A stretch of 64,000 nucleotides of DNA from Arsenophonus nilaparvatae (GTDB lineage Bacteria > Pseudomonadota > Gammaproteobacteria > Enterobacterales > Enterobacteriaceae). Within the stretch, counting starts at the first letter, position 1, and every line of letters begins with the position of its first letter. The position numbers were made by a program, and so were the translations under genes. The stretch lies in the NCBI RefSeq assembly GCF_000757905.1, contig NZ_JRLH01000001.1; one strand, given 5' to 3'. Below, piece after piece: positions 24,932 to 34,672 of this stretch. The notes under the pieces were generated by a model, which ran no database searches, was not told where the DNA came from, and worked only from the letters and a program-made list of their open reading frames with translations.

Positions 24932-26190
24932 GTTTTGAAACTATTTCTGTTATTGGTTTAGGTTATATCGGTTTACCGACTGCTGCCGCTTTTGCTGCTC
25001 GGCAGAAAAAAGTAATTGGGGTTGATGTTAATCAACATGCGGTCGATACGATTAATCAAGGTAAAATTCATATTGTTGAACCCGATTTAGATAAAACGGT
25101 AAAAACAGCCGTGGAAGCTGGCTATTTAAAAGCGTTTACTACACCGCAAAGGGCAGATGCGTTTTTAATTGCGGTTCCTACACCGTTTAAAGATGATCAT
25201 CAGCCTGATCTCTCTTATGTCATGGCAGCGGCAGAATCAATAGCGCCATTATTGAAAAAAGGCGATTTGATTATTCTAGAGTCTACCTCGCCAACTAGAG
25301 CGACTGAGCAAATGGCACAGCGGCTAGCAGCTATGCGATCTGATCTGACATTTCCACAGCAACAGGGTGAAAACTCAGATATTGATATTGCTTATTGCCC
25401 TGAGCGGGTTTTACCGGGCAAAGTCATGGTTGAGCTGATCAAAAATGATCGGGTAATCGGTGGCATGACGATGAAATCATCCCAACGGGCCAGTGAGTTA
25501 TATCGTATTTTCCTTACCGGTGAATGTGTGATCACCAATGCCAAAACGGCAGAAATGTGTAAATTGACAGAAAATAGTTTTCGCGATGTAAATATTGCTT
25601 TTGCCAATGAACTCTCTTTTATTTGCGCAGAACAAGGGATTAATGTTTGGGAGTTGATTAATTTGGCCAATCGTCACCCGCGGGTCAATATTTTACAGCC
25701 AGGTCCAGGTGTTGGAGGCCATTGTATTGCAGTCGATCCTTGGTTCATTGTTGCTCAGAATCCAAAGCAATCTCGTTTGATCCAGACAGCCCGTTTGGTT
25801 AATGACAGCAAGCCAATTTGGGTGGTCGATCAGGTCAAGACAGTATTAGCTGATTGTTTAACCGAAACAGGCAAACGGGCAAATGAAATTAAAATTGCCT
25901 GCTTCGGTTTAGCCTTTAAACCGGATATTGATGATTTACGAGAAAGCCCCGCTATGCAAATCACTAAAATGATTGCAGATTGGCATACTGGTACCACTTA
26001 TGTAGTAGAACCTAATATTAATGAATTGCCAAATGTACTGAAAGGTCTTTGTCAATTGGTCTCTACTGAAGTTGCCGTTGCTAATGCAGATATTATTTTG
26101 TTACTGGTTGATCATAAACAATTTAAGGCGACTAAGGGTGAACAAATCCGACAAAAATGGGTAGTTGATACCAAAGGAGTTTGGCGTTGA
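24928..26190 (+). CDS. wecC: UDP-N-acetyl-D-mannosamine dehydrogenase
   Basis: This 420-aa NAD-dependent enzyme oxidises UDP-ManNAc to UDP-ManNAcA, the second ECA sugar donor. The Rossmann motif GLGYIGLPTAAAFA starts at residue 9. The catalytic cysteine region is PGVGGHCIAVDPWF, and a C-terminal UDP-binding domain contains FGLAFKPDIDDLRESPA. It overlaps wecB by 4 nt and rffG by 3 nt, which supports translational coupling. Confidence 0.97.
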   Translation: MSFETISVIGLGYIGLPTAAAFAARQKKVIGVDVNQHAVDTINQGKIHIVEPDLDKTVKTAVEAGYLKAFTTPQRADAFLIAVPTPFKDDHQPDLSYVMAAAESIAPLLKKGDLIILESTSPTRATEQMAQRLAAMRSDLTFPQQQGENSDIDIAYCPERVLPGKVMVELIKNDRVIGGMTMKSSQRASELYRIFLTGECVITNAKTAEMCKLTENSFRDVNIAFANELSFICAEQGINVWELINLANRHPRVNILQPGPGVGGHCIAVDPWFIVAQNPKQSRLIQTARLVNDSKPIWVVDQVKTVLADCLTETGKRANEIKIACFGLAFKPDIDDLRESPAMQITKMIADWHTGTTYVVEPNINELPNVLKGLCQLVSTEVAVANADIILLLVDHKQFKATKGEQIRQKWVVDTKGVWR

Positions 26191-27257
26191 AACGTATTTT
26201 AATTACTGGTGGGGCTGGATTTATTGGTTCGGCAGTTGTTCGTTATATCATTGAGCATACTAACGATAGTGTGCTAGTGGTTGATAATTTGACTTATGCT
26301 GGTAATCTGGAATCGTTAGCGTCAGTGAGAGAAAGTCCTCGCTATGCTTTTGCCCAAATAAATATTTGTGATCAATCGGCAATTGATGAAATTTTTCAGC
26401 GATATCAACCTGATGCCATTATGCATTTAGCGGCAGAAAGTCATGTTGATCGCTCGATCGATGGGCCAGCCGCCTTTATCGAAACCAATATTGTCGGTAC
26501 TTATCTTTTATTGGAGGCTGCTCGCAATTATTGGAATCATTTGAACCCGCAGAAAAAACAGTCATTTCGTTTCCATCATATTTCTACCGATGAAGTTTAT
26601 GGCGATCTGCATACCACTGAGGGGCTATTTACCGAAACGACCCCTTATGCACCGAGTAGCCCTTACTCAGCTTCGAAGGCTTCCAGTGACCATTTAGTTA
26701 GAGCCTGGCAGCGTACTTATGGCTTACCGACCTTGGTAACCAATTGCTCAAATAATTATGGCCCTTATCACTTTCCTGAAAAATTAATTCCTTTGATGAT
26801 CTTGAACGCCATAGCTGGTAAATCATTGCCTGTTTATGGTCAAGGTGAACAGATACGTGATTGGCTGTATGTTGAAGATCATGCCCGTGCATTACACTTA
26901 GTCATTAGTCAAGCCGATGCAGGTAAAACTTATAATATTGGTGGCCATAATGAACGTAAAAATATTGATGTAGTAAAGACAATTTGCTGCTTGCTGGAAG
27001 AGTTACGTCCGGTTAAGCCTGAAGGCGTGGCTCACTATTGTGATTTAATTACCTATGTCGCGGATCGTCCAGGCCATGATGTCCGTTATGCCATTGATGC
27101 TAGCAAGATAGAACAAGAGTTAGGATGGAAGCCACAAGAGACCTTTGAATCAGGTATTCGTAAAACCGTTGAATGGTATTTGAACAATGAAACCTGGTGG
27201 CGCCATGTGCAAGACGGTTCATATGCAGGTGAACGTCTAGGCATCGCGACAAAATAG
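26187..27257 (+). CDS. rffG: dTDP-glucose 4,6-dehydratase (ECA cluster)
   Basis: This 356-aa short-chain dehydrogenase-type enzyme makes dTDP-4-keto-6-deoxyglucose on the route to dTDP-Fuc4NAc. NAD motif GGAGFIGSAVVRYI, the STDEVYGDL segment and catalytic YSASKASSDH are clear. I choose TTG 26187 as start: it overlaps the wecC stop as TTGA, sits 8 nt after AGGAG and gives MKRILITGG as in E. coli. The TTG at 26181 is too close to the ribosome site. It is a paralogue of RmlB. Confidence 0.93.
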   Translation: MKRILITGGAGFIGSAVVRYIIEHTNDSVLVVDNLTYAGNLESLASVRESPRYAFAQINICDQSAIDEIFQRYQPDAIMHLAAESHVDRSIDGPAAFIETNIVGTYLLLEAARNYWNHLNPQKKQSFRFHHISTDEVYGDLHTTEGLFTETTPYAPSSPYSASKASSDHLVRAWQRTYGLPTLVTNCSNNYGPYHFPEKLIPLMILNAIAGKSLPVYGQGEQIRDWLYVEDHARALHLVISQADAGKTYNIGGHNERKNIDVVKTICCLLEELRPVKPEGVAHYCDLITYVADRPGHDVRYAIDASKIEQELGWKPQETFESGIRKTVEWYLNNETWWRHVQDGSYAGERLGIATK

Positions 27258-27273
27258 GAAACGAGGAGAGGTG

Positions 27274-28155
27274 ATGAAAGGCATTGTTTTGGCTGGTGGC
27301 TCTGGAACCCGTTTGTACCCTATTACACGAGGAGTTTCTAAACAACTGTTACCTATTTATGATAAGCCGATGATTTACTATCCGCTTTCGGTACTGATGT
27401 TGGCAGGTATCCGAGAAATATTGATTATCTCCACGCCTGAAGATCTGCCTAATTATCAACGGTTACTTGGCGATGGTGATGCCTTCGGTGTTCATTTCAG
27501 TTATGCCGCACAACCTTCTCCGGACGGATTAGCGCAGGCGTTTTTGATCGGTGAAAGTTTTATAGGTGATGATGCTTGCTGTTTGATATTAGGTGACAAT
27601 ATTTATTTTGGGCAGGCTTTTAGCGATAAATTGAAATCTGTGGTGGCTCGTCAGTCGGGAGCAACAATTTTTGCGTATCAGGTGATGGATCCTGAACGTT
27701 TTGGCGTAGTTGGATTTGATGAAAAGTTCAAAGTACTGTCTATTGAAGAAAAACCTCAGCAACCTAAATCTAACTGGGCGGTTACTGGCCTTTATTTTTA
27801 TGATAATCAAGTAATTGACTTTGCTAAAAAAATTAAACCTTCGCTACGTGGAGAACTTGAGATCACCTGTCTGAATCAAATGTATCTTGAGCGTGGAGAG
27901 CTAAATGTTGAGCTGTTAGGCCGCGGATTTGCCTGGTTAGATACTGGCACCCATGACAGTTTGATTGAAGCGAGTATGTTTGTGCAAACCGTTGAGAAAA
28001 GGCAGGGATTTAAAATCGCTTGTCTGGAAGAAATAGCATGGCGTAACGGTTGGTTGACGGATGAACAGGTTAGAAAATCAGCGGAAAAACTGGCGAAAAC
28101 CGGTTATGGGCAATATTTACAGGATTTGCTGCATGTCTATCCACGCCAATATTGA
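27274..28155 (+). CDS. rffH: Glucose-1-phosphate thymidylyltransferase (ECA cluster)
   Basis: This 293-aa nucleotidyltransferase makes dTDP-glucose from dTTP and glucose-1-phosphate for dTDP-Fuc4NAc synthesis. The signature LAGGSGTRLYPITRGVSKQL is at the N terminus, then YYPLSVLMLAGI and EEKPQQPKSNWAVTGLYFYD. I start at ATG 27274, 5 nt after AGGAG, which matches E. coli MKGI; the GTG just before it is too close to the ribosome site. Its 3' end overlaps wecD by 23 nt. Confidence 0.95.
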   Translation: MKGIVLAGGSGTRLYPITRGVSKQLLPIYDKPMIYYPLSVLMLAGIREILIISTPEDLPNYQRLLGDGDAFGVHFSYAAQPSPDGLAQAFLIGESFIGDDACCLILGDNIYFGQAFSDKLKSVVARQSGATIFAYQVMDPERFGVVGFDEKFKVLSIEEKPQQPKSNWAVTGLYFYDNQVIDFAKKIKPSLRGELEITCLNQMYLERGELNVELLGRGFAWLDTGTHDSLIEASMFVQTVEKRQGFKIACLEEIAWRNGWLTDEQVRKSAEKLAKTGYGQYLQDLLHVYPRQY

Positions 28156-28855
28156 AATACTCAGTTGGGAAAGTGCTTTCTTTAAGCGTAAAACGGCCAA
28201 GTTACATTTTGCATCCGATGCGCCAATTGTCTCATTAGATCAACTAGCTGACTACGATATTGTGCAAGCTAAAATTGCTACCGCTGATACTAAACTGATT
28301 GATGCAATATTGGCGATGGGTTTTTGGCTGGTAGAAAGTGAAATCGATTTTTGTCTAAATATTGCTAGTAGGGCAAAAAAGCATAGTTTAGATCTAGCTG
28401 TGGCGACGGAACAGGATATTGAAATATTGAAAAGTATTGCGGCTAAGGCTTTTTCATATAGTCGTTTTCGCCCGCCCTGGTATCGATTAACAGATAATGC
28501 CCGTTTTTATTCTGTTTGGCTTGAAAAAGCAGTTAAGGGTACTTTTGATGATCTTTGTTTATTAGTTAACGATAAGCAAGGAAATATTCAAGGCTTTGTC
28601 ACTATAAGGAAACTGCCAACTGAAAAAGAGGCGCGTATTGGTTTATTAGCCACCGCTCCGGCCCATCAGGGCAAAGGGGTTGGTAAACAATTACTAGCAG
28701 CCGCCTGTCAATGGTGTGAGCAGCAAGGGGTAGAGCGATTAAGGATAGCGACTCAAATCAGCAATATTTTTGCTATGCGTCTCTATTCACAAATGGGTGC
28801 ACAAATTGAAAGCACAGCTTATTGGTTATATCGAGGACGACATGATCCCATTTAA
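28133..28855 (+). CDS. wecD: dTDP-4-amino-4,6-dideoxygalactose N-acetyltransferase
   Basis: This 240-aa GNAT acetyltransferase (also RffC) makes dTDP-Fuc4NAc, the third ECA sugar donor. The GNAT acetyl-CoA site appears as LATAPAHQGKGVGKQLL, and the C terminus GAQIESTAYWLYRG is close to that of E. coli WecD. I place the start at ATG 28133, giving MSIHANIEILSWESAFF as in the family; it overlaps rffH by 23 nt. The C-terminal end overlaps wecE by 14 nt. It keeps a full GNAT motif and is slightly longer than E. coli WecD (224 aa). Confidence 0.93.
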   Translation: MSIHANIEILSWESAFFKRKTAKLHFASDAPIVSLDQLADYDIVQAKIATADTKLIDAILAMGFWLVESEIDFCLNIASRAKKHSLDLAVATEQDIEILKSIAAKAFSYSRFRPPWYRLTDNARFYSVWLEKAVKGTFDDLCLLVNDKQGNIQGFVTIRKLPTEKEARIGLLATAPAHQGKGVGKQLLAAACQWCEQQGVERLRIATQISNIFAMRLYSQMGAQIESTAYWLYRGRHDPI

Positions 28856-29972
28856 TAAACCACCGGTTATTGGTACTGAATTAAGTTACATGCAAGAAGC
28901 CATGCAGAGTGGCAAATTATGTGGTGATGGGCACTTTACTCAGCGTTGTGAAGAGTGGATGGAAAAGCATTTCCACTGTCCGAAAGTGCTGTTGACACCT
29001 TCTTGTACCGCCTCTTTGGAAATGGCGGCGATTTTGCTTGATATTAAACCTGGCGATGAAGTCATTATGCCAAGTTTTACCTTTGTTTCTACTGCTAATG
29101 CTTTTGTGCTAAGGGGCGCAACGATTGTCTTTATCGATATACGGCCTGATACCATGAATATGGATGAGACTAAAATTGAAGCGGCGATCACGGCCAAAAC
29201 TCGCGCTATTGTCCCTGTTCACTATGCTGGTGTGGCTTGTGAGATGGATACTATTATGGCATTGGCAGAAAAACACCATCTCTATGTTGTTGAAGACGCG
29301 GCTCAAGGTGTTATGTCCACTTATAAGGGGAAAGCGCTTGGAACGATAGGGCATATTGGTTGTTATAGTTTTCATGAAACAAAAAATTACTCTTCCGGTG
29401 GTGAGGGGGGAGCGATACTGATTAATGAACCGTCACTTATCGAGCGAGCAGAAATTGTGCGGGAAAAAGGCACGGATCGTAGTCAATTTTTCCGTGGCCA
29501 AGTTGATAAATATACTTGGCGAGACATTGGTTCTAGTTACTTAATGTCAGATCTACAAGCGGCTTATTTATGGGCGCAATTGGAGCAGGCGAATAAAATT
29601 AATCAGCGTAGGCTAGCGTTATGGAAAAACTATTATCAGGCGCTTAAACCTTTCGCTGAAGTAGGCAAATTAGATTTGGCGGTTATACCGGCAGATCTAG
29701 AACATAATGCCCATATGTTCTATATCAAATTAAAAGATATTGAACAAAGAACCGCGTTTAATAAGCATATGCAAGCAGCAAATATTTTGTCAGTATTTCA
29801 TTATGTTGCTTTACACTCTAGTCCAGCAGGTCATAAATTTGGCCGTTTTCATGGTGATGATTGTTATACGACGAAGGAAAGTGATCGTTTAGTTCGTTTA
29901 CCGATGTTTTATAATCTTACCGATGAAGAGCAGCAACAAGTGATCAATCAAATCCAATGTTTTTTTGCTTAA
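28842..29972 (+). CDS. wecE: dTDP-4-amino-4,6-dideoxygalactose transaminase
   Basis: This 376-aa DegT/DnrJ/EryC1 family PLP aminotransferase (also RffA) aminates dTDP-4-keto-6-deoxyglucose to dTDP-Fuc4N. The PLP lysine lies in SFHETKNYSSGGEGG, with VVEDAAQGVMSTYKG upstream. The start is ATG 28842, with CGAGGA 5 nt upstream and MIPFNKPPV as in E. coli; the length equals E. coli WecE. An in-frame upstream extension inside wecD is rejected. Confidence 0.96.
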   Translation: MIPFNKPPVIGTELSYMQEAMQSGKLCGDGHFTQRCEEWMEKHFHCPKVLLTPSCTASLEMAAILLDIKPGDEVIMPSFTFVSTANAFVLRGATIVFIDIRPDTMNMDETKIEAAITAKTRAIVPVHYAGVACEMDTIMALAEKHHLYVVEDAAQGVMSTYKGKALGTIGHIGCYSFHETKNYSSGGEGGAILINEPSLIERAEIVREKGTDRSQFFRGQVDKYTWRDIGSSYLMSDLQAAYLWAQLEQANKINQRRLALWKNYYQALKPFAEVGKLDLAVIPADLEHNAHMFYIKLKDIEQRTAFNKHMQAANILSVFHYVALHSSPAGHKFGRFHGDDCYTTKESDRLVRLPMFYNLTDEEQQQVINQIQCFFA

Positions 29973-29973
29973 G

Positions 29974-31224
29974 ATGTCATTAGTTGAAGCGTCTGTTTGG
30001 ACAGCTATTTCAACCTTAATAAAAATTGGGGCAGGGTTAGTTGTTATCAAATTATTGGCAGTCACTTTTGGTCCGAGCGGTGTTGGTCAGGCGGGAAATT
30101 TCCGTCAACTAATTACTGTACTTGGTGTTTTATCTGGTGCAGGGATCTTCAATGGCGTAACTAAATATGTCGCTGAATATCATCAGACACCAACAAAACT
30201 AGGTGCTGTATTAGGTACCTCATCATTAATTATTTTGGGTTTTTCAACCCTATTAGCGTTTATTTTTTTACTATTTAGCTCATTTATCAGTCTGGCGCTA
30301 TTTGGTCATACCCATTATCAAATGGTTATTTGTGCCTTAGGATTGATACAAATGGGGATCGCTTATGCGAATTACTTTTTGGCGATACTAAAAGGTTACC
30401 GTGATGCGAAAGGTAATGCACTATCGATTATCGTTGGTAGCTTAGCAGGCGTGATTGCTTACTATTTTTGTTTTAGATTAAATGGTTATCAAGGGGCGCT
30501 AATAGGATTGGCTTTAGTTCCTGCATTAATTGTTGTACCAGCCGCGATCATGATCTTACGTCATAAACAGCTGAATTGGTCATATTTTAAACCAAGGTGG
30601 AATAGTACCATTGGTCATCACTTAGCTAAATTCACCTTAATGGCGTTAATAACCTCAGTCACGTTGCCGGTTGCTTATATTATGATGAGAAATTTATTGG
30701 CGGAGCGTTATAGTTGGGATGAAGTGGGTATTTGGCAGGCAGTGAGTAGTATTTCAGATGCCTATTTACAGTTTATTACCGCATCTTTTACCGTTTATTT
30801 ATTGCCAACTTTAGCTAAATTGCAGCATAGAGATGAGATTAGTGCAGAAATTTTTAAAGCTTTGAAGTTTGTTTTACCGGCGGTTGCGTTAGCCAGTTTT
30901 ACCGTATGGCTATTACGAGATCTGGCAATTTGGCTGCTTTTTTCCGATAAGTTTATTGCAATGCGCGATCTCTTTGCTTGGCAGTTGATTGGTGATGTAT
31001 TGAAAGTAGGCGCTTATGTATTTGGTTATTTAGTTATTGCTAAGGCCGCATTACGGTTTTACATTTTAACGGAGGTGACTCAATTTGCGCTGTTAACAGG
31101 GTTTGCTTATTGGTTAATACCAGCTTACGGCGCGTTAGGTGCTGCCCAGGCTTATATGGCAACTTATATTGTTTATTTTATGCTTTGTAGTGGCATATTC
31201 TATCTTTACCGCAGGCGCACATGA
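29974..31224 (+). CDS. wzxE: ECA trisaccharide-lipid flippase WzxE
   Basis: This 416-aa MATE-like (MOP superfamily) flippase moves lipid III (Fuc4NAc-ManNAcA-GlcNAc-PP-undecaprenol) to the outer leaflet. About 12 membrane helices are visible. Conserved WzxE segments include ANFRQLITVLGVL-like GNFRQLITVLGVLSGAGIFNG and TLMALITSVTLPVAYIMMR. The start ATG 29974 follows the wecE stop by 1 bp and gives MSLVEASVWTA as in the family. No strong ribosome site is present, so coupling to wecE is likely. It overlaps wecF by 4 nt. Confidence 0.95.
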   Translation: MSLVEASVWTAISTLIKIGAGLVVIKLLAVTFGPSGVGQAGNFRQLITVLGVLSGAGIFNGVTKYVAEYHQTPTKLGAVLGTSSLIILGFSTLLAFIFLLFSSFISLALFGHTHYQMVICALGLIQMGIAYANYFLAILKGYRDAKGNALSIIVGSLAGVIAYYFCFRLNGYQGALIGLALVPALIVVPAAIMILRHKQLNWSYFKPRWNSTIGHHLAKFTLMALITSVTLPVAYIMMRNLLAERYSWDEVGIWQAVSSISDAYLQFITASFTVYLLPTLAKLQHRDEISAEIFKALKFVLPAVALASFTVWLLRDLAIWLLFSDKFIAMRDLFAWQLIGDVLKVGAYVFGYLVIAKAALRFYILTEVTQFALLTGFAYWLIPAYGALGAAQAYMATYIVYFMLCSGIFYLYRRRT

Positions 31225-32303
31225 AAACCTTAATCCATGTATTAGGCTCTGATATCCCACATCATAACCAGACAGTGTTAACATTTTTTAATGATGTTTT
31301 ATTTTCGTCAATACCATCACCAGAAAAAAGACAGTTTATGGTTGTTAGCCGTGACCTCACTCTAGCATCACGCTATCCACGACTACACATTAACCAATTT
31401 GATAATAAAAAAGCGATTGCTAAAGTTATCGCTATACAAGCAAAAGCAGATAGAAATTGCCAATTCTTTTTTCATGGTCAATTTAATGTATCAATTTGGT
31501 TGGCATTATTGTTTGGCAAGATCCGTCGACAACAATTTTTATGGCATATTTGGGGAGCTGATCTCTATGAAGACTCAGCTGCATTGAAATTTAAATTATT
31601 TTATTATTTTCGGCGTCTGGCATTTAAACGGGTAGGGCATGTTTTTGCTACCCGAGGGGACTTAAATTATTTTTCTCAGTTAAATCCAGCTATACCAACA
31701 TCACTACTCTATTTTCCAACCAAAATGGATCCAGCCTTAACCGTCTATGAAAAATCGATTAATCAAACGGATAAAGTGACAATTTTGGTTGGTAACTCAG
31801 GTGATAAATCCAATCGACATATTGAAGCGTTGCAGGCTATTAAAAAGCAGTTTGCTTTTCAGCCGGTCGAAATTTTTGTTCCTATGGGATATCCCGTTAA
31901 TAATCAAGTATATATTGCCGAAGTTGCCCAAGCGGCCGAAAATTATTTTCCTAATGGAGAAGTGACAATTATTAAGGAAAAAATGGCTTTTGATGATTAT
32001 CTCACTTTACTGCGTTGTTGTGATTTAGGTTACTTTATTTTCAAACGACAGCAAGGTATAGGCACATTGTGCTTATTAATTCAGTTTGGCATTCCTTTTA
32101 TTATTAGCCGGCAAAATTACTTTTGGCAGGATCTTATTGAGCAGTCTGTACCTTTTCTATTTTATGATGATCAATTAGATGAACGGCAACTGGATATCCT
32201 GCGACAGAAAATGATGTTAACGGATAGAAGCCAAATAGCTTTTTTCAACCCTAATTTTATTAAAGGATGGCAAGCTGCATTAACATCGATAGGAGAGCAG
32301 TAA
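31221..32303 (+). CDS. wecF: TDP-Fuc4NAc:lipid II Fuc4NAc transferase
   Basis: This 360-aa GT56 glycosyltransferase (also RffT) adds Fuc4NAc to lipid II to complete the ECA repeat unit. It starts MKTLIHVLGSDIPHHNQTVL as in the family and contains HIWGADLYED and LVGNSGDKSNRHIEAL. Length matches E. coli WecF (359 aa). It overlaps wzxE by 4 nt (ATGA) and wzyE by 1 nt. Confidence 0.95.
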   Translation: MKTLIHVLGSDIPHHNQTVLTFFNDVLFSSIPSPEKRQFMVVSRDLTLASRYPRLHINQFDNKKAIAKVIAIQAKADRNCQFFFHGQFNVSIWLALLFGKIRRQQFLWHIWGADLYEDSAALKFKLFYYFRRLAFKRVGHVFATRGDLNYFSQLNPAIPTSLLYFPTKMDPALTVYEKSINQTDKVTILVGNSGDKSNRHIEALQAIKKQFAFQPVEIFVPMGYPVNNQVYIAEVAQAAENYFPNGEVTIIKEKMAFDDYLTLLRCCDLGYFIFKRQQGIGTLCLLIQFGIPFIISRQNYFWQDLIEQSVPFLFYDDQLDERQLDILRQKMMLTDRSQIAFFNPNFIKGWQAALTSIGEQ

Positions 32304-33640
32304 TGACTATGATGGAATTTGGTGGCCTATCGATTGTCTATTTTATCTCTCTGATATTAATTTTGGTACTAACATATCGTGAATTTCGACGAGTACGCTT
32401 CAATTTTAATATCTTTTTCTCTCTACTTTATTTATTAACATTCTACTTTGGTTTTCCATTAACGGGATTACTTGTTTTTCAATTTGATGTTAATGTGGTA
32501 TCAACCAATGCATTATTGAATGCGCTGCTATCATCCATCAGTTTTTATATTGTTTATTATATCGCTTACAAAACCCGCTTGCGAACGGGTGTCCAACAAT
32601 CTGAACAGTCGTTATTCACTATGAATGGGGTAGAAACGCGGCTAACTTGTCTCTTGTTGATGCTCATTGCTATAGTGACAGTAGCAATATTTTTCCTACA
32701 AAATGGCTTTTTACTATTTCGTTTACAGTCTTATAGTCAGATTTTTTCTAGTGAAGTTTCAAGTGTAGCATTAAAACGTTTTTTTTATTTTTTCATTCCG
32801 GCAATGTTAATTGTCTATTTTTTAAAGCCGACCCAGTATCGCTGGTTATTTTTTCTCTTTAGCACAGTTGCTTTTGGGGTACTCACTTATCTGGTTGTCG
32901 GTGGAACACGGGCTAATATTATTATCGCCTTTGCGCTTTTCCTATTTATCGGTATCGTCCGTGGCTGGATTAATTTATGGATGCTAATTATCGCTGGTGT
33001 TATTAGCATTATTGGTATGTTTTGGTTAGCATTAAAGCGTTATGGATTAGATGTTAGTGGTGCGGAAGCTTTTTATACTTTTCTCTATTTAACGCGTGAT
33101 ACCTTTTCGCCATGGGAAAATTTGGCTCTGTTACTTGATAACTATGACAAAATCGAATTCCAAGGATTAGCGCCTATTGTACGTGATTTTTATGTTTTTA
33201 TTCCCACTTGGTTATGGCCTGAACGACCTGATACGGTATTGAATTCAGCCAATTATTTTACCTGGCAAGTGCTTGATAATCACTCTGGTTTAGCTATATC
33301 GCCCACATTAATTGGTTCTTTAGTGGTTATGGGTGGGGTTATTTTTATTCCTATCGGTGCAATTGGCGTTGGCTTGATTATTAAATGGTTTGATTGGCTT
33401 TATGAAAAAAGTAAGATTGAAATTAATCATTATAAAGCCGTTATTCTGCAAGTTTTCTGTTTTGGCGCTATTTTTAATATTATTGTCCTGGTTCGTGAAG
33501 GGGTAGACTCTTTCGTATCGAGGGTGGTGTTTTTTGGCTTGGTATTTGTGCTTTGTTTGTTTATTGCCAAACTGGTTTATTGGTTATTTGCCAAAGCCGG
33601 TTTAATTCGCATATATACCACGAATGATTGTAAAAAATAA
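32303..33640 (+). CDS. wzyE: ECA polymerase WzyE
   Basis: This 445-aa polytopic inner-membrane protein polymerises ECA repeat units in the periplasm. It has around 11-12 hydrophobic helices and conserved WzyE segments such as FEFRRVRFNFNVFFSLL-like REFRRVRFNFNIFFSLLYLL, VGGTRANIIIAFALFLFIGI and TFLYLTRDTFSPWENLALLL. The start ATG 32303 lies 7 nt after AGGAG and overlaps the wecF stop. ATGs two codons further on are alternatives. An upstream frame start inside wecF is rejected. Confidence 0.94.
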   Translation: MTMMEFGGLSIVYFISLILILVLTYREFRRVRFNFNIFFSLLYLLTFYFGFPLTGLLVFQFDVNVVSTNALLNALLSSISFYIVYYIAYKTRLRTGVQQSEQSLFTMNGVETRLTCLLLMLIAIVTVAIFFLQNGFLLFRLQSYSQIFSSEVSSVALKRFFYFFIPAMLIVYFLKPTQYRWLFFLFSTVAFGVLTYLVVGGTRANIIIAFALFLFIGIVRGWINLWMLIIAGVISIIGMFWLALKRYGLDVSGAEAFYTFLYLTRDTFSPWENLALLLDNYDKIEFQGLAPIVRDFYVFIPTWLWPERPDTVLNSANYFTWQVLDNHSGLAISPTLIGSLVVMGGVIFIPIGAIGVGLIIKWFDWLYEKSKIEINHYKAVILQVFCFGAIFNIIVLVREGVDSFVSRVVFFGLVFVLCLFIAKLVYWLFAKAGLIRIYTTNDCKK

Positions 33641-33668
33641 GCTAAATAATAGCTTACTGGAGTAATGT

Positions 33669-34406
33669 ATGAAGCAACAAGTGATCCCGAAATATGATAT
33701 TCGAGGTCATCTTATTTGGGGTTTTCATGATATAACCCATTTCCTTAATTACCTATTTTCAGATCAAGAAGTTAAGCATGGAACATTGGTGGCTATCAAT
33801 GCGGAAAAAGTCCTAACTGCAGAGCAAGACCGTGATTTAAATGCGTTGCTAGCTGAAGCAGAATATCTCTATGCTGATGGAATCAGTATTGTCAGAGCGA
33901 TTCGTCGTAAATACCCACAAGCAAAGGTTTCACGTATTGCGGGTGCTGATTTGTGGGAAGCATTGATGGCAATTGCAGGTCAAAAAGCTGTACCTGTGTT
34001 TCTGCTTGGTGGAAAAGCGGAAATTCTTAAACAGACTGAAAATAAGCTTCGTACTCAGTGGCAGGTGAATATTGTTGGTAGCCAGGACGGTTATTTTAAG
34101 CCGGAACAACGTGAAATATTATTTGAGCGCATCAAGGCTAGTGGAGCAAAAATTGTTACGGTAGCAATGGGTTCACCAAGGCAAGAAATTTTTATCCGGG
34201 ATTGCCGGCAAGTATATCCAGATGCACTTTATATGGGAATAGGTGGTACTTACGATGTTTTTACCGGACATGTAAAACGAGCACCTAAATTATGGCAACA
34301 ATTAGGATTGGAATGGTTATATAGATTGCTTTCTCAACCGAGTCGTATCAAACGACAGATAAAATTATTACGCTTTCTGGGTTACTATTATAGTGGCAAA
34401 CTGTAG
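33669..34406 (+). CDS. wecG: UDP-ManNAcA transferase WecG
   Basis: This 245-aa GT26 (WecB/TagA/CpsF family) enzyme (also RffM) transfers ManNAcA to lipid I, giving lipid II. Family signatures: INAEKV near residue 45, ADGISIVRAIRRKY, SRIAGADLW and VTVAMGSPRQEIFI. Length matches E. coli WecG (246 aa). It is the last gene of the ECA cluster; no clear terminator follows. Confidence 0.95.
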   Translation: MKQQVIPKYDIRGHLIWGFHDITHFLNYLFSDQEVKHGTLVAINAEKVLTAEQDRDLNALLAEAEYLYADGISIVRAIRRKYPQAKVSRIAGADLWEALMAIAGQKAVPVFLLGGKAEILKQTENKLRTQWQVNIVGSQDGYFKPEQREILFERIKASGAKIVTVAMGSPRQEIFIRDCRQVYPDALYMGIGGTYDVFTGHVKRAPKLWQQLGLEWLYRLLSQPSRIKRQIKLLRFLGYYYSGKL

Positions 34407-34672
34407 TTTTTTATTTGTGTATTATTTCTATCGTAAAGGTTCGTTTTGACAGTAGTAAATTTCAATTCCATCTGCTATGTCTTCTTTTAAATAGGGTTTT
34501 TGGCTGACAACTGTTTTTTCATTGTTGAGCAATTAACACTATTTTGATTACATTTATAAATTTTTATTTCGTTATTATTAAAAACATGTTTTCATTATGG
34601 CACTATTATCTGTCATTTTGACCATGAAGGTCATATGGTATTAAGTGATTATTGAAAGGGCAGGAAATTGCT
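34407..34672. other. wecG-yifK gap
   Basis: No gene is recognised. The region is AT-rich and contains a short inverted repeat TGACC-ATGAA-GGTCA at 34619-34633, about 40 bp before yifK. It should hold the yifK promoter and leader; in E. coli yifK mRNA is controlled by the GcvB sRNA and Lrp, but no specific site could be assigned here. Confidence 0.4.

Noticed and set aside
26181..26186. TTG two codons upstream as the rffG start
   Set aside because: It lies only about 2 nt from the AGGAG ribosome site; TTG 26187 has normal spacing and matches the family N terminus.
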